From positions 1 through 36,600 of the IMG/VR virus record IMGVR_UViG_3300020553_000016: a DNA stretch of 36,600 nt. One strand, written 5' to 3'. Made by a program: the position numbers and the translations under genes. The DNA is from a virus. The notes under the pieces are model-generated. The model had not been told where the DNA came from, did not search any database, and saw only the letters and a list, made by a program, of their open reading frames with translations. This document shows, piece after piece, positions 13,932 to 21,474 of this stretch. How positions within the stretch are numbered: position 1 is the stretch's first letter; the number at the start of each line of letters is the position of its first letter.

Positions 13932-15191
13932 ATGACTGATTCTCAAACCAGTGTACAAACAAACGTACAACAAGTTGATCTTGACATTGATAGTTGGCTA
14001 GGAGCCCCAGGTGCAGATAGTATAGTTACTCCTGCTAAAGATGAAAAACCTAGTATTTTTAGCCAAAAAGTTCAAGATTTTAGTTTCTTAGATGAAGAAG
14101 ATAATGATGATTCAACATCTAGTGATGACACAAAAGATACAGGTGAAAAAAAGCTTGTAACAAAAGAAGATACAGATAGTCTTCTTAAAGAGTTAACTGA
14201 TGATGAAGATGATTCATTTGAGTCTAAATCAAAAGGAGGACGTCCTAAGACAGAAAAGTCTGGATTAGTAGAGTTTCTTAAAAAGCGTATAGAGTCAAAG
14301 GAAATGTTTGCCTTTGATGACTATGATGAAAAGAAACAAAGTCTTGATGACTACTTAGGTGGTCTTGGAGATAAAGACGTTGAAGAGTTGTGGCAAGCTA
14401 ACGTAGACAATATGAAGTCTGAGGTGGCAGCTAAGACTCCTCAAGAATTCTTTGAGTCTTTGCCAGATGAATTGCAATATGCAGCAAAGTATGTAGCAGA
14501 CGGTGGGCAAGATCTTAAAGGTCTTTTCCAGGCTTTGGCTCAAGTAGAACAAGTTCGTGAGATGGACCCTACTGACGAGAATGACCAAGAAGGTATTGTA
14601 AGATCTTATTTACAAGCTACTGGTTTCGGTACAGCAGATGAAATTGAAGAAGAAGTTTCTACATGGAGAGAAATTGGATCTTTGGAAAAGAAAGCTAAAC
14701 AGTTCAAACCAAAGTTAGATCAAATGCAAGAAGAGTTTGTACAAGCGACTCTTGCAGAACAAGAATCTAAGAAAGAACAGCAAGAGCAGGCAGCTCAAGC
14801 TTATATGCAAAATGTGTTTGAAGCACTTCGTCCAGCTGAGATTAATGGTCTTAAGCTAGATAAAAAGACTCAAGCTCAATTATATAGTGGATTGGTTCAA
14901 CCTCAATATCCATCTATCAGTGGTCGTCCAACAAACTTGTTGGGTCATCTTTTAGAGAAGTATCAGTTTGTAGAACCTAACTATCCATTGATTGCTGAAG
15001 CTCTATGGTTACTTTCAAGTCCTGATGAGTATCGCTCAAGCCTTACTAAGCAGGGAAAGAACCAGGCGGTAGAGCAAACTGTACGACAACTTAAGACTGA
15101 ACAGTCACGTAAGAATGTTAGTACTTACCAAGAAGAAGAAGAGACTAGATCTAGAAAAATATCTAGACCTCAAAATATTTTTAAAAGATAA
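13932..15191 (+). CDS. scaffold-like capsid assembly protein
   Basis: A 419-residue, strongly acidic, helix-rich protein between portal and MCP, the standard scaffold position. The first 100 residues are low-complexity and acidic (FLDEEDNDDSTSSDDTKDTG). A Lys/Gly patch KSKGGRPKTEKSG follows, resembling an AT-hook-like GRP, then long helices including a Gln/Glu coiled coil (about 270-300). The C terminus is basic (TRSRKISRPQNIFKR), as in P22-type scaffolds whose basic C-terminal helix binds coat protein. No protease catalytic triad was seen. In crAss-like phages this protein precedes the MCP; I infer assembly rather than a permanent virion role. Confidence 0.65.
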   Translation: MTDSQTSVQTNVQQVDLDIDSWLGAPGADSIVTPAKDEKPSIFSQKVQDFSFLDEEDNDDSTSSDDTKDTGEKKLVTKEDTDSLLKELTDDEDDSFESKSKGGRPKTEKSGLVEFLKKRIESKEMFAFDDYDEKKQSLDDYLGGLGDKDVEELWQANVDNMKSEVAAKTPQEFFESLPDELQYAAKYVADGGQDLKGLFQALAQVEQVREMDPTDENDQEGIVRSYLQATGFGTADEIEEEVSTWREIGSLEKKAKQFKPKLDQMQEEFVQATLAEQESKKEQQEQAAQAYMQNVFEALRPAEINGLKLDKKTQAQLYSGLVQPQYPSISGRPTNLLGHLLEKYQFVEPNYPLIAEALWLLSSPDEYRSSLTKQGKNQAVEQTVRQLKTEQSRKNVSTYQEEEETRSRKISRPQNIFKR

Positions 15192-15200
15192 ATAATTTAT

Positions 15201-15222
15201 TAACCCTTAAACTTTATGCCCT
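15201..15222 (+). promoter_or_regulatory. conserved 22-nt leader of the MCP gene
   Basis: TAACCCTTAAAC followed by TTTATGCCCT ends exactly at the MCP ATG. An element of the same length and position, 18 of 22 bases identical, precedes the gene at 19223. Both have the invariant blocks TAACCCTT and GCCCT. No Shine-Dalgarno sequence is present. Likely a translation-enhancing leader or processing site for abundant virion proteins. Confidence 0.5.
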
Positions 15223-16842
15223 ATGGCAACTCCAGTTTTAAACAATGGTATATTTCTACGAGATACCAGCTATGCAACTAGCTCACATGTAGATTCTTAC
15301 CACCTTTCTAACCTCTTAAAGTCTGCTGAACCTACTGATTTAGGTCCAGTTGATTTATGGGCAATGGCACAAAAGGTAGAAATGCCTTTATACCAAATGT
15401 CTAGCTTTGGCGGTAAGAACGTTATCTCAGTAGATAATGCACGTGGTGAGTACAAATGGCAGATCCCAGTAACTCAGGATCTACCTTACGTTATTGAAGA
15501 CGTAGAATCCGCTAATGCTACAAAAGGTATTGACGGACAGAGTTTCAAAATTAAGATTAACAAGCGTTCTTTTGGACATGGTGATATCATCACTTATGAC
15601 AAATACAACGGTGTTGAGATGTACATCACTGCTGACGATATTATCCCAGCTGGTGACGGTTTTATCTACACAGTACAACTTGTTAATAATGACAACGCTA
15701 AGTATTTGGATAACAAATATCTTAAAGTTGGTACTAAGGTTTTCCGTAAAGGATCTGCTCGTGGTGAATACGGTGAGCGTTTCTCTGATATCGGTAACGT
15801 TAATGCAGGTTTCCGTGAATTCTACAACTATGTAGGTGGTGCTGAAGCTCACGTTCATTATTCTGTTAGCTCTCGTGCTGACTTGATGTTGAAAGGTGGA
15901 TTGAAAGCTGATGGTACAGTTCCTGTAGTAGAGCTTTGGAGAAACTTTGACAAGTCTAGTGATCCTTCTATTACAAACTTAGAGGACATGGCTTCTAAAA
16001 TGGGTAAAGATTATGTAAAGAAAGCTTACCAATCTGGTCAGTTGACTCGTACATTCTTAACCGCTATGGAAGCAGCTCATTTGACTAAGATTGCTAATGA
16101 CATTGAGACTTACCTTATGTGGGGTCAAGGTGGTAAAGTTAAGCAAGATGGTCCAGATGATATTCGTTTATCTGTAGGTCTTTGGAAGCAGTTGGATAAC
16201 TCTTACAAGCGTATCTACAACAAAGGCTCTTTCAACTTGGATCTATTCAAGTCTGAGATTTTCAACTTCTTTAATGGTAAAGTTGAATTCCAAGGACCAG
16301 ATCCTAAGCGTAGCTTAGTTGTACAAACAGGTCTTGGTGGTATGAAACTTGTTAATGAAGCTATTAAGCGTGAGGCTATTAACTCTGGCTTGGTAATTAA
16401 TGCTTCTGAAGTTGGTGCTATCACTGGCAAAGGTATGGACTTGAACTTTGGTTTTGCTTACACTCAATACGTTATTCCTTTCTTGGCTAACGTTAAGTTT
16501 GTATTGAACCCAGCGTTTGATAACATTCATACTAATGACATTGAGAACCCAATCATTGATGGTTTCCCATTAAGTTCTTACAATTTTATTATCTTTGATG
16601 TAACTGAGAATACTAATGACAACATCTACTTGTTGAAGTTATCTTGGGATAATCAATTGAAATGGTTCTATCAGAACGGTACTATGGATTACATGGGACG
16701 TTCTCAAGGCTTCCAGTCTTCTGGAAACTTTAACGGTTACCGTGTATTCATGACACAAACAATGCCTGCTATTTGGGTTAAAGATCCAACTAAAGTGTTG
16801 AAGATTGTTATGAGAAACCCTGTAACTGGTGGATCATTCTAA
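15223..16842 (+). CDS. major capsid protein, HK97 fold, crAss-like
   Basis: A 539-residue protein. The N terminus has LKSAEPTDLGPVDLWAMAQK (residues about 33-52), then beta-rich segments (EYKWQIPVTQDLP; KIKINKRSFGHGD), a spine-helix region with many Lys/Asp, and a C-terminal beta/P-domain-like part ending with MRNPVTGGSF. Length, composition and the portal-scaffold-MCP order fit the crAss-like HK97-fold coat protein. Codon choice (GGT, CGT, AAC) is more biased than in neighbours, as expected for the most abundant protein. It has the special 22-nt leader. After its stop lies a fully structured 160-nt spacer that probably sets the level or stability of the MCP mRNA. Confidence 0.88.
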   Translation: MATPVLNNGIFLRDTSYATSSHVDSYHLSNLLKSAEPTDLGPVDLWAMAQKVEMPLYQMSSFGGKNVISVDNARGEYKWQIPVTQDLPYVIEDVESANATKGIDGQSFKIKINKRSFGHGDIITYDKYNGVEMYITADDIIPAGDGFIYTVQLVNNDNAKYLDNKYLKVGTKVFRKGSARGEYGERFSDIGNVNAGFREFYNYVGGAEAHVHYSVSSRADLMLKGGLKADGTVPVVELWRNFDKSSDPSITNLEDMASKMGKDYVKKAYQSGQLTRTFLTAMEAAHLTKIANDIETYLMWGQGGKVKQDGPDDIRLSVGLWKQLDNSYKRIYNKGSFNLDLFKSEIFNFFNGKVEFQGPDPKRSLVVQTGLGGMKLVNEAIKREAINSGLVINASEVGAITGKGMDLNFGFAYTQYVIPFLANVKFVLNPAFDNIHTNDIENPIIDGFPLSSYNFIIFDVTENTNDNIYLLKLSWDNQLKWFYQNGTMDYMGRSQGFQSSGNFNGYRVFMTQTMPAIWVKDPTKVLKIVMRNPVTGGSF

Positions 16843-16845
16843 AAA

Positions 16846-17007
16846 ATAGTATCTAAAGCAGGGGGCTAAAATCCCCTGCTGAGGATACACTATCACCCTC
16901 CTGTAGATTTATCTGCAGGTTTCCTATCGTATGCGTACCATGAATGATCACATGGGAAGTTCGCAACTTCTGATAGGTTCTAAATATAAAAGGTTACATT
17001 TGTAACC
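16846..17007 (+). ncRNA. highly structured RNA spacer after the MCP gene
   Basis: Nearly every base of this 190-nt gap can be paired. (1) 16846-16853/16884-16893 encloses GCAGGGG (16858-16864)/CCCCTGC (16873-16879). (2) A 9-bp hairpin 16900-16908/16911-16919 includes a U-G pair that only the plus transcript can form. (3) CCTATC (16923-16928)/GATAGG (16972-16977) closes a three-way junction holding hairpins 16938-16942/16951-16955 and 16956-16961/16965-16970, stacked without a gap. (4) GGTTACA (16992-16998)/TGTAACC (17001-17007). No U-tract follows, so it is not a simple terminator. It could be a 3' stabiliser, a partial terminator or processing site, or a cis-acting element. Confidence 0.6.
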
Positions 17008-17033
17008 AATTATAAAAACCAAACAAACCAAAT

Positions 17034-18053
17034 ATGAGTAGCAGTGTATCAATGATTGAAAAGTATCCACAAAACAAACGTTCAAGTATAGCAATCCGAC
17101 CATACTTTGATCCTTTAGTGGATAACATGGGACTTCAGAAGTACGGATTGAGTCTTTTTGACGGAGCGTTCCACGAGGAACCTATTGCTTGTTTAGAGAT
17201 TAATGGAATCAAAAGATTCATTACAGGTCTAAATGAATATGCTCCTGATGTTAAAGACTTACCATTGGAAGAACAAGAAGCTAAGATAAAGCAGATTCGT
17301 GCTGTTATTGCTCAACTTGAGAAAGAACTAGCTTCAAATGTAGTGGATGCTGCAGATGAGCAATTCTGGAATAAGTTAAAACTTCTTAAACCAGACAATA
17401 ATGAGTTCTGGGATAGAATTAAGATTAGATGTGGTAATGAACCAGTATATTTAGAGCCTGATAAAGATCCTTATGATTTAATTAGGTTATATGCTATAGA
17501 AGCCGGTGGGTTTAGTATTGTTGCTAAGAGTCTTGAAGAAGCTCGTAGAATGTCAGTACCGCCTAAGTTTTATCTAGATAAGCTAGAAGAAACTGCTTCT
17601 ATACAAACAGAAGTTAAGAAGCTTCGTAACAGAGCTTTATCAGAACTTCAGAAGTTATTTGACAAGAACCAGAATAAGCTTCTTTATGTAGCTAAAGTGT
17701 TGGATGCAAATAGTGCTCAATATAAGAAGTCTACACCTAATGACGTTATCTATGATAATATGGATAAGTTTATTAATGGAGACTTAGTAGAGAAGGATAA
17801 GCGTAAAACCGCTCAAAGATTTTTGGATGCTGCTAATCTAGACATGGAAACATTAAAGATTAGATCTATTGTAAAAGATAGTAACTACTTTAAGTTCATT
17901 GCTCCAAAATCAGATGGTTTTATTTATCATATGCAAACTACTACTATGATGGGTAGAACTTCTACAGATGTAGTTGAATTCTTAAAAAATCCTTTAAACG
18001 AGGAGCTTTTAATAGACTTAACTAAAAAGGTTGAAAAATACTGGATGCAGTAA
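17034..18053 (+). CDS. head/virion-associated structural protein (unknown family)
   Basis: A 339-residue protein directly after the MCP block. The N-terminal domain is beta-rich (IAIRPYFDPLVDN; GLSLFDGAFHEEPIACLEIN). The remainder is helical, with a coiled-coil-like stretch (about 76-100, EEQEAKIKQIRAVIAQLEKE) and Lys-rich helices (190-240). The C terminus is helical (LIDLTKKVEKYWMQ). In crAss-like genomes the gene after MCP encodes a conserved virion component; I infer an auxiliary or inner-head role. The leader contains AAACCAAACAAACCAAAT before the ATG. Followed after 8 nt by the connector gene. Confidence 0.65.
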   Translation: MSSSVSMIEKYPQNKRSSIAIRPYFDPLVDNMGLQKYGLSLFDGAFHEEPIACLEINGIKRFITGLNEYAPDVKDLPLEEQEAKIKQIRAVIAQLEKELASNVVDAADEQFWNKLKLLKPDNNEFWDRIKIRCGNEPVYLEPDKDPYDLIRLYAIEAGGFSIVAKSLEEARRMSVPPKFYLDKLEETASIQTEVKKLRNRALSELQKLFDKNQNKLLYVAKVLDANSAQYKKSTPNDVIYDNMDKFINGDLVEKDKRKTAQRFLDAANLDMETLKIRSIVKDSNYFKFIAPKSDGFIYHMQTTTMMGRTSTDVVEFLKNPLNEELLIDLTKKVEKYWMQ

Positions 18054-18061
18054 AATAGTAT

Positions 18062-18763
18062 ATGAATAATAATCTCTTACAAATTAAGATAAAACAGAGG
18101 CTTAATAAACTAGCATCTTTTGATTATGACAACATAGAATGTTGGATGATCCAAGAAGCTTTTAATAAAGCTCAGTTAGAGTGGGTGCGTAGACGCCTCC
18201 ACGGTCTTAATGCATCTAGAGAAGCATCAGAGCAAAGTGTAACAATAGTTGATGATGTACAAATTCTTTTAACAGAAACACCTTTAGGTAGAACAATAAA
18301 AGATAAGTTTGTAGAATCAGATTCTTTACCTACTAACTTTTTACATTTTGTAAGAGTTAGCGGTAACGCCAAGACTGAATGTTGTCCAGAAAGAGCTCTT
18401 TCTATATATCAAGCTGAAGAAGCTAACGTAGACATTCTTTTGAGTGACAAGTTTAAATCTCCAAGCTTTGATTGGGCAGAGACCTTTTGTACGATAGCTT
18501 CTGATAAAATTAGGTTATATACTAATAATGAGTTTGATATAGAAGATATTAAACTTACATATTATAGGCTTCCTAGAGATGTGCAGTTTAATGGTTGTAC
18601 TAATATATCTACTGGAGTAGTATTTAGAGCTGATCAAACATGTGAACTTAAAGAAGACATATGTGAAATATTAGCAGACGAAACAGCAGCTATTTTAGCT
18701 GGAGACATAGAATCTATAACTCAGTATCAGAGAGATATACAAAACGCTCAAAGAAATAGCTAA
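18062..18763 (+). CDS. connector / tail tubular (ring) protein
   Basis: A 233-residue protein with an N-terminal helical part typical of head-to-tail adaptors (CWMIQEAFNKAQLEWVRRRL, about residues 22-41). The mid part is beta-rich, with SLPTNFLHFVRVSG and the strand-turn IEDIKLTYYRLPRDVQFNG. The C-terminal helix contains EICEILADETAAILAGDIES-like sequence. This resembles the conserved crAss-like protein described as a P22 gp4/T7 gp11-type tail tubular or ring protein, which docks under the portal and seals the head. The stop overlaps the next ATG (TAATG). Moderate confidence; no single diagnostic residue exists. Confidence 0.65.
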   Translation: MNNNLLQIKIKQRLNKLASFDYDNIECWMIQEAFNKAQLEWVRRRLHGLNASREASEQSVTIVDDVQILLTETPLGRTIKDKFVESDSLPTNFLHFVRVSGNAKTECCPERALSIYQAEEANVDILLSDKFKSPSFDWAETFCTIASDKIRLYTNNEFDIEDIKLTYYRLPRDVQFNGCTNISTGVVFRADQTCELKEDICEILADETAAILAGDIESITQYQRDIQNAQRNS

Positions 18764-19176
18764 TGATGCAGAAACTACAAAGACCTAGTCCAATGGGACC
18801 ATGTACAGAAACAGCAGCAATGTTAGCACATGCTCAAGCTCTTACAACTAGTATGCACCAGTTGCATTTAAAAATTACTGGTCCTGGTTCTTTTTCAGCA
18901 CATAAAGCTCTTAATGAGTTTTATGATGGAATGCCAGATTTAGTAGATGCTGTAGCTGAACAATACCAAGGAGCTCGTGAGAAGCTTCTAGATTTCCCGG
19001 CAGTGAGCCCATATAAATGTGGTTCTGTACAGGAAGCAATATCTCACATGAAAGAACTATATACAGAAGTTAATGAGTTACAAAAGATTATGCCTTTTTC
19101 AGAAGTTGTAAACCAACTAGATGAGGTTAAGAGTTTGATTGCTTCAACCAAGTATAAGTTAATGTTCTTAAGTTAA
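18763..19176 (+). CDS. Dps/ferritin-like four-helix protein
   Basis: A 137-residue helical protein. The segment MHQLHLKITGPGSFSAHKAL (31-50), then NEFYDGMPDLVDAVAEQYQG (51-70), matches the ferroxidase region of Dps. His35 and His47 are 12 apart, position 51 four further, Asp62 eleven further and Glu66 four further, the exact spacing of E. coli Dps H51, H63, D67, D78 and E82. Only the D67 equivalent is changed, to Asn51. Dps proteins form 12-mers that bind iron and may protect DNA; the phage copy could be an iron-binding enzyme or a structural four-helix protein in the virion. It is translationally coupled to the connector gene (one-base overlap) and followed by the abundant protein at 19223. 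The fold is likely; activity is uncertain. Confidence 0.68.
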   Translation: MMQKLQRPSPMGPCTETAAMLAHAQALTTSMHQLHLKITGPGSFSAHKALNEFYDGMPDLVDAVAEQYQGAREKLLDFPAVSPYKCGSVQEAISHMKELYTEVNELQKIMPFSEVVNQLDEVKSLIASTKYKLMFLS

Positions 19177-19200
19177 ATTTGTTTTTTATTTATTTATTTA

Positions 19201-19222
19201 TAACCCTTTAAATTAAAGCCCT
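19201..19222 (+). promoter_or_regulatory. second copy of the MCP-type 22-nt leader
   Basis: TAACCCTTTAAA followed by TTAAAGCCCT ends at the ATG of the 19223 gene, identical at 18 of 22 positions to the MCP leader and in the same register. A repetitive TTTATTTATTTAT lies just upstream. It suggests co-regulated, high-level translation of the two genes. Confidence 0.5.
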
Positions 19223-20581
19223 ATGTATTTTCCTAATGCATTCCGCAAGTCATTCTTGCCTGCTAGTACAACACTAGCAACCACTGGTGGAACTGATGCT
19301 TTAACTGCTGGACAGATTGGTTTCTTTGATGCCAAGTCTTTTCAAGTAGTTTCTGCTCAAGCTGCACCTTTTATCATGGCTCAAGGTAGTTACTTTGCTG
19401 CTGACAAAATTGGCCCCACTCATGGTGGTTACAAAGAGTCAGTTAAGTCTAAAGTGATTAACCCTAAGTACATCAGTCGTTTGATTAAAGTGACATCTGA
19501 TGTTGCTCAAAATCAAATTGTATCTGTAGATCCTTCTACATGTACACTTAATTGTGATTCTACTTATCGTCTACGTCTAGATGTTAAAGGTTCACCTGCT
19601 TTACGTTTCGTAAGCCATAACCTTTATGACACCTTGGACGGATTCACAGGTTGTTGCACTGTACCTGGTACTACTAATACAGTAGACCAAAACGTAGTGT
19701 TACTTCAGTGGAAAGATCAGATTAATGAATCTCTTTTGTTGAAAGAGCTTATTCAAGCTAAGGTTTGGAACTTAACTACAGCTTCTGTAGCTATTGATCC
19801 AACTGCTGCTTCTGCAACTATTGCTGTAGCTAACGCTGATGCTGCTCTTTTCCAAGTTGGAGAAAAAGTAGTTCATGCTTCTTTGGCTCCTAACTCAATC
19901 GTAGTTTCTATCGGTGCTGCTGATTCAGCTAGTTCTGGTAATGCAAACGTAGTTCTTTCTGTTGCTGCTGTATCTTCTACAAACGGTAATGCTAAGATCT
20001 ATAGCGAAATTGCGACTAGTACTTATGTTCCTGTAACTTCTTCTGCAAATAATATTGCTGCTGTAGATTCTCATTTAGCTATTGCTGCTGCTTATGTAGA
20101 GACTAAGTTCGGTACATGTACTTTTACTCCTACAGATTTCTATGGTTTAGAGCCTTTATTCATCTACACTTCTTTTGTAGAAGAGTCTGGTGAGCCTTGT
20201 GCTGTAAACTGTTTTGTATCTGCAGAAATTCAAGCTCCTAAGCAAGCTTCTGGTTTGGGTGAAACTGTACTTCGTGAATTGATCTTAGATGGTCGTTATT
20301 TACAAAACGCATATCCTGATAGCTCTCGTGTAGATAGCTTACGTATGCGTGAGATCGAAGCTGATCCAGCTTTGAACACTGTAAATAAGGCTGCTTTGTA
20401 TGATCAAGTTTTGATCTTGCACAATGTACCTCGTTTTAACAACCCAACAAGTACTTTTGATAATGATCAGTATTTGATCGTAGTTCACGTACCTGCTGGT
20501 ACTGCAACCACTTCAATTACTAACTTCATTGTATCTAGTGCTAGTGCTGCTAGTAATGCGGTTTCTCTAGAGACTTACTAA
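19223..20581 (+). CDS. abundant structural protein (auxiliary capsid or tail component)
   Basis: A 452-residue beta-rich protein starting MYFPNAFRKSFLPASTTLAT. A core (about 1-175 and 290-452) is split by an Ala/Ser/Val-rich insert (about 180-285: VAIDPTAASATIAVANADAA and onward) that looks like an Ig-like or surface-exposed domain. The C terminus is also Ala/Ser-rich. Conserved-looking segments are FIYTSFVEESGEPCAVNCFV and LRELILDGRYLQNAYP. The MCP-type leader and strong codon bias suggest high copy number. Candidates are an auxiliary capsid protein, a major tail-tube or sheath-type protein, or a muzzle/needle component. It is the last gene before the strong terminator at 20607. Confidence 0.6.
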   Translation: MYFPNAFRKSFLPASTTLATTGGTDALTAGQIGFFDAKSFQVVSAQAAPFIMAQGSYFAADKIGPTHGGYKESVKSKVINPKYISRLIKVTSDVAQNQIVSVDPSTCTLNCDSTYRLRLDVKGSPALRFVSHNLYDTLDGFTGCCTVPGTTNTVDQNVVLLQWKDQINESLLLKELIQAKVWNLTTASVAIDPTAASATIAVANADAALFQVGEKVVHASLAPNSIVVSIGAADSASSGNANVVLSVAAVSSTNGNAKIYSEIATSTYVPVTSSANNIAAVDSHLAIAAAYVETKFGTCTFTPTDFYGLEPLFIYTSFVEESGEPCAVNCFVSAEIQAPKQASGLGETVLRELILDGRYLQNAYPDSSRVDSLRMREIEADPALNTVNKAALYDQVLILHNVPRFNNPTSTFDNDQYLIVVHVPAGTATTSITNFIVSSASAASNAVSLETY

Positions 20582-20606
20582 GAGTTTTTAGTAAATATTA
20601 AGAAGA

Positions 20607-20638
20607 GGGAGTGGACTATAATGTCCCTCCCTTTTTTT
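20607..20638 (+). terminator. strong intrinsic terminator ending the head operon
   Basis: GGGAGTGGAC (20607-20616) pairs with GTCCCTCCC (20623-20631), 9 bp with one bulged T, with loop TATAAT and followed by seven T's (20632-20638). It lies 25 nt after the stop at 20581. Confidence 0.93.
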
Positions 20639-20643
20639 GTTTT

Positions 20644-20722
20644 GGAAAAGTCCTAAAAAATGGGTATATTATTATTGAGAACGTGTATATAAAATTCATA
20701 TAAATATTTAAAGTTTACTATA
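20644..20722 (+). promoter_or_regulatory. candidate promoter of the tail operon
   Basis: Immediately after the terminator the AT-rich gap contains GGAAAAGT (20644-20651) and GTATATTAT (20664-20672), the same pair seen before the scaffold/MCP genes, then AAATATTTAAAGTTTACTATA before the ATG (split here as AAATATTTAAA and GTTTACTATA). A new transcript must start here because the upstream terminator is strong; the exact promoter is not proven. Confidence 0.45.
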
Positions 20723-21271
20723 ATGGCAAGCAAACATCAGTTAAGTTTAGAACTACCTGATACCAATAATATCAAGGTTTTACGTCTATTTGACACAAGT
20801 TTATATGCTGAAGATTTAGCTATAGACTGCGGTACGCTCAGGATAACATCCCCAGGTTTTAACTTACCTGTAGCTATAGAAATTCTAAAAGGCTTTAATA
20901 TAGTATTAAACGCCTGTAGCTTAGGGTTACAACGTACAAACTGTCAAGATGCTTCTCAACCTATTCCTGACGGTGTTTATGTGATTAACTATTCAGTGGC
21001 TCCAAACACTTCTGTATTTGTGGAGTATAATCATTTACGCACAACACAAACAACTAATAAATATTTTAACTTACTTTGTGATCTAGAAATGTCAAGTTGT
21101 GAACCAGATGCTGATGTAAAAGAAAAACTTGAAGAACTAAGACTTATTAAAAGTTTTATTGACGCAGCTAAAGCTAAAGTGGAATATTGCCATGAACCTC
21201 AAGCTGGAATGGAGCTTTTAATCTATGCTCAAAAAAGATTAAACAAGTATGCCACTGAGTGTGCGTGCTAG
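20723..21271 (+). CDS. tail-region structural protein, 182 aa
   Basis: A 182-residue protein. The N-terminal 115 residues are beta-rich (LRLFDTSLYAEDLAID; GTLRITSPGFNLPVAI; GVYVINYSVAPNTSVFVEYN). The C-terminal 60 residues are helical with charged residues (DADVKEKLEELRLIKSFIDA) and end CAC. There are ten Cys, several paired, which is unusual for a cytoplasmically assembled virion protein. It is the first gene of the tail transcript; position suggests a tail or collar component. No family motif recognised. Confidence 0.65.
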   Translation: MASKHQLSLELPDTNNIKVLRLFDTSLYAEDLAIDCGTLRITSPGFNLPVAIEILKGFNIVLNACSLGLQRTNCQDASQPIPDGVYVINYSVAPNTSVFVEYNHLRTTQTTNKYFNLLCDLEMSSCEPDADVKEKLEELRLIKSFIDAAKAKVEYCHEPQAGMELLIYAQKRLNKYATECAC

Positions 21272-21294
21272 TATTGTAATAAAACCAAACATAT

Positions 21295-21474
21295 ATGAGA
21301 TCATGTAACAATTGTGGAGCTACAATTACATGTGGCTGCCAAGACAGAATTGCATCAGATGGTAAACAAGTTTGTACGCAATGTTCTGTACCATATGAGC
21401 AACAGCTTATTTTAGCTAATGCTCAATCTATCCTACAAAATAATATAGAACAAAATGAGAACTCTGCTTCCTAA
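21295..21474 (+). CDS. small zinc-ribbon-like protein, 59 aa
   Basis: An ATG at 21295 after the leader AAAACCAAACATAT opens a 59-codon frame. The first 30 residues (MRSCNNCGATITCGCQDRIA, then SDGKQVCTQC) hold Cys at 4, 7, 13, 15, 27 and 30, with two CxxC knuckles (4/7 and 27/30) as in a zinc ribbon. The remainder is a short Gln/Asn-rich helix. The last 20 nt overlap the next gene, so the two are translationally coupled. It may be a small assembly factor for the 21455 protein; the role is unknown. Confidence 0.7.
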   Translation: MRSCNNCGATITCGCQDRIASDGKQVCTQCSVPYEQQLILANAQSILQNNIEQNENSAS

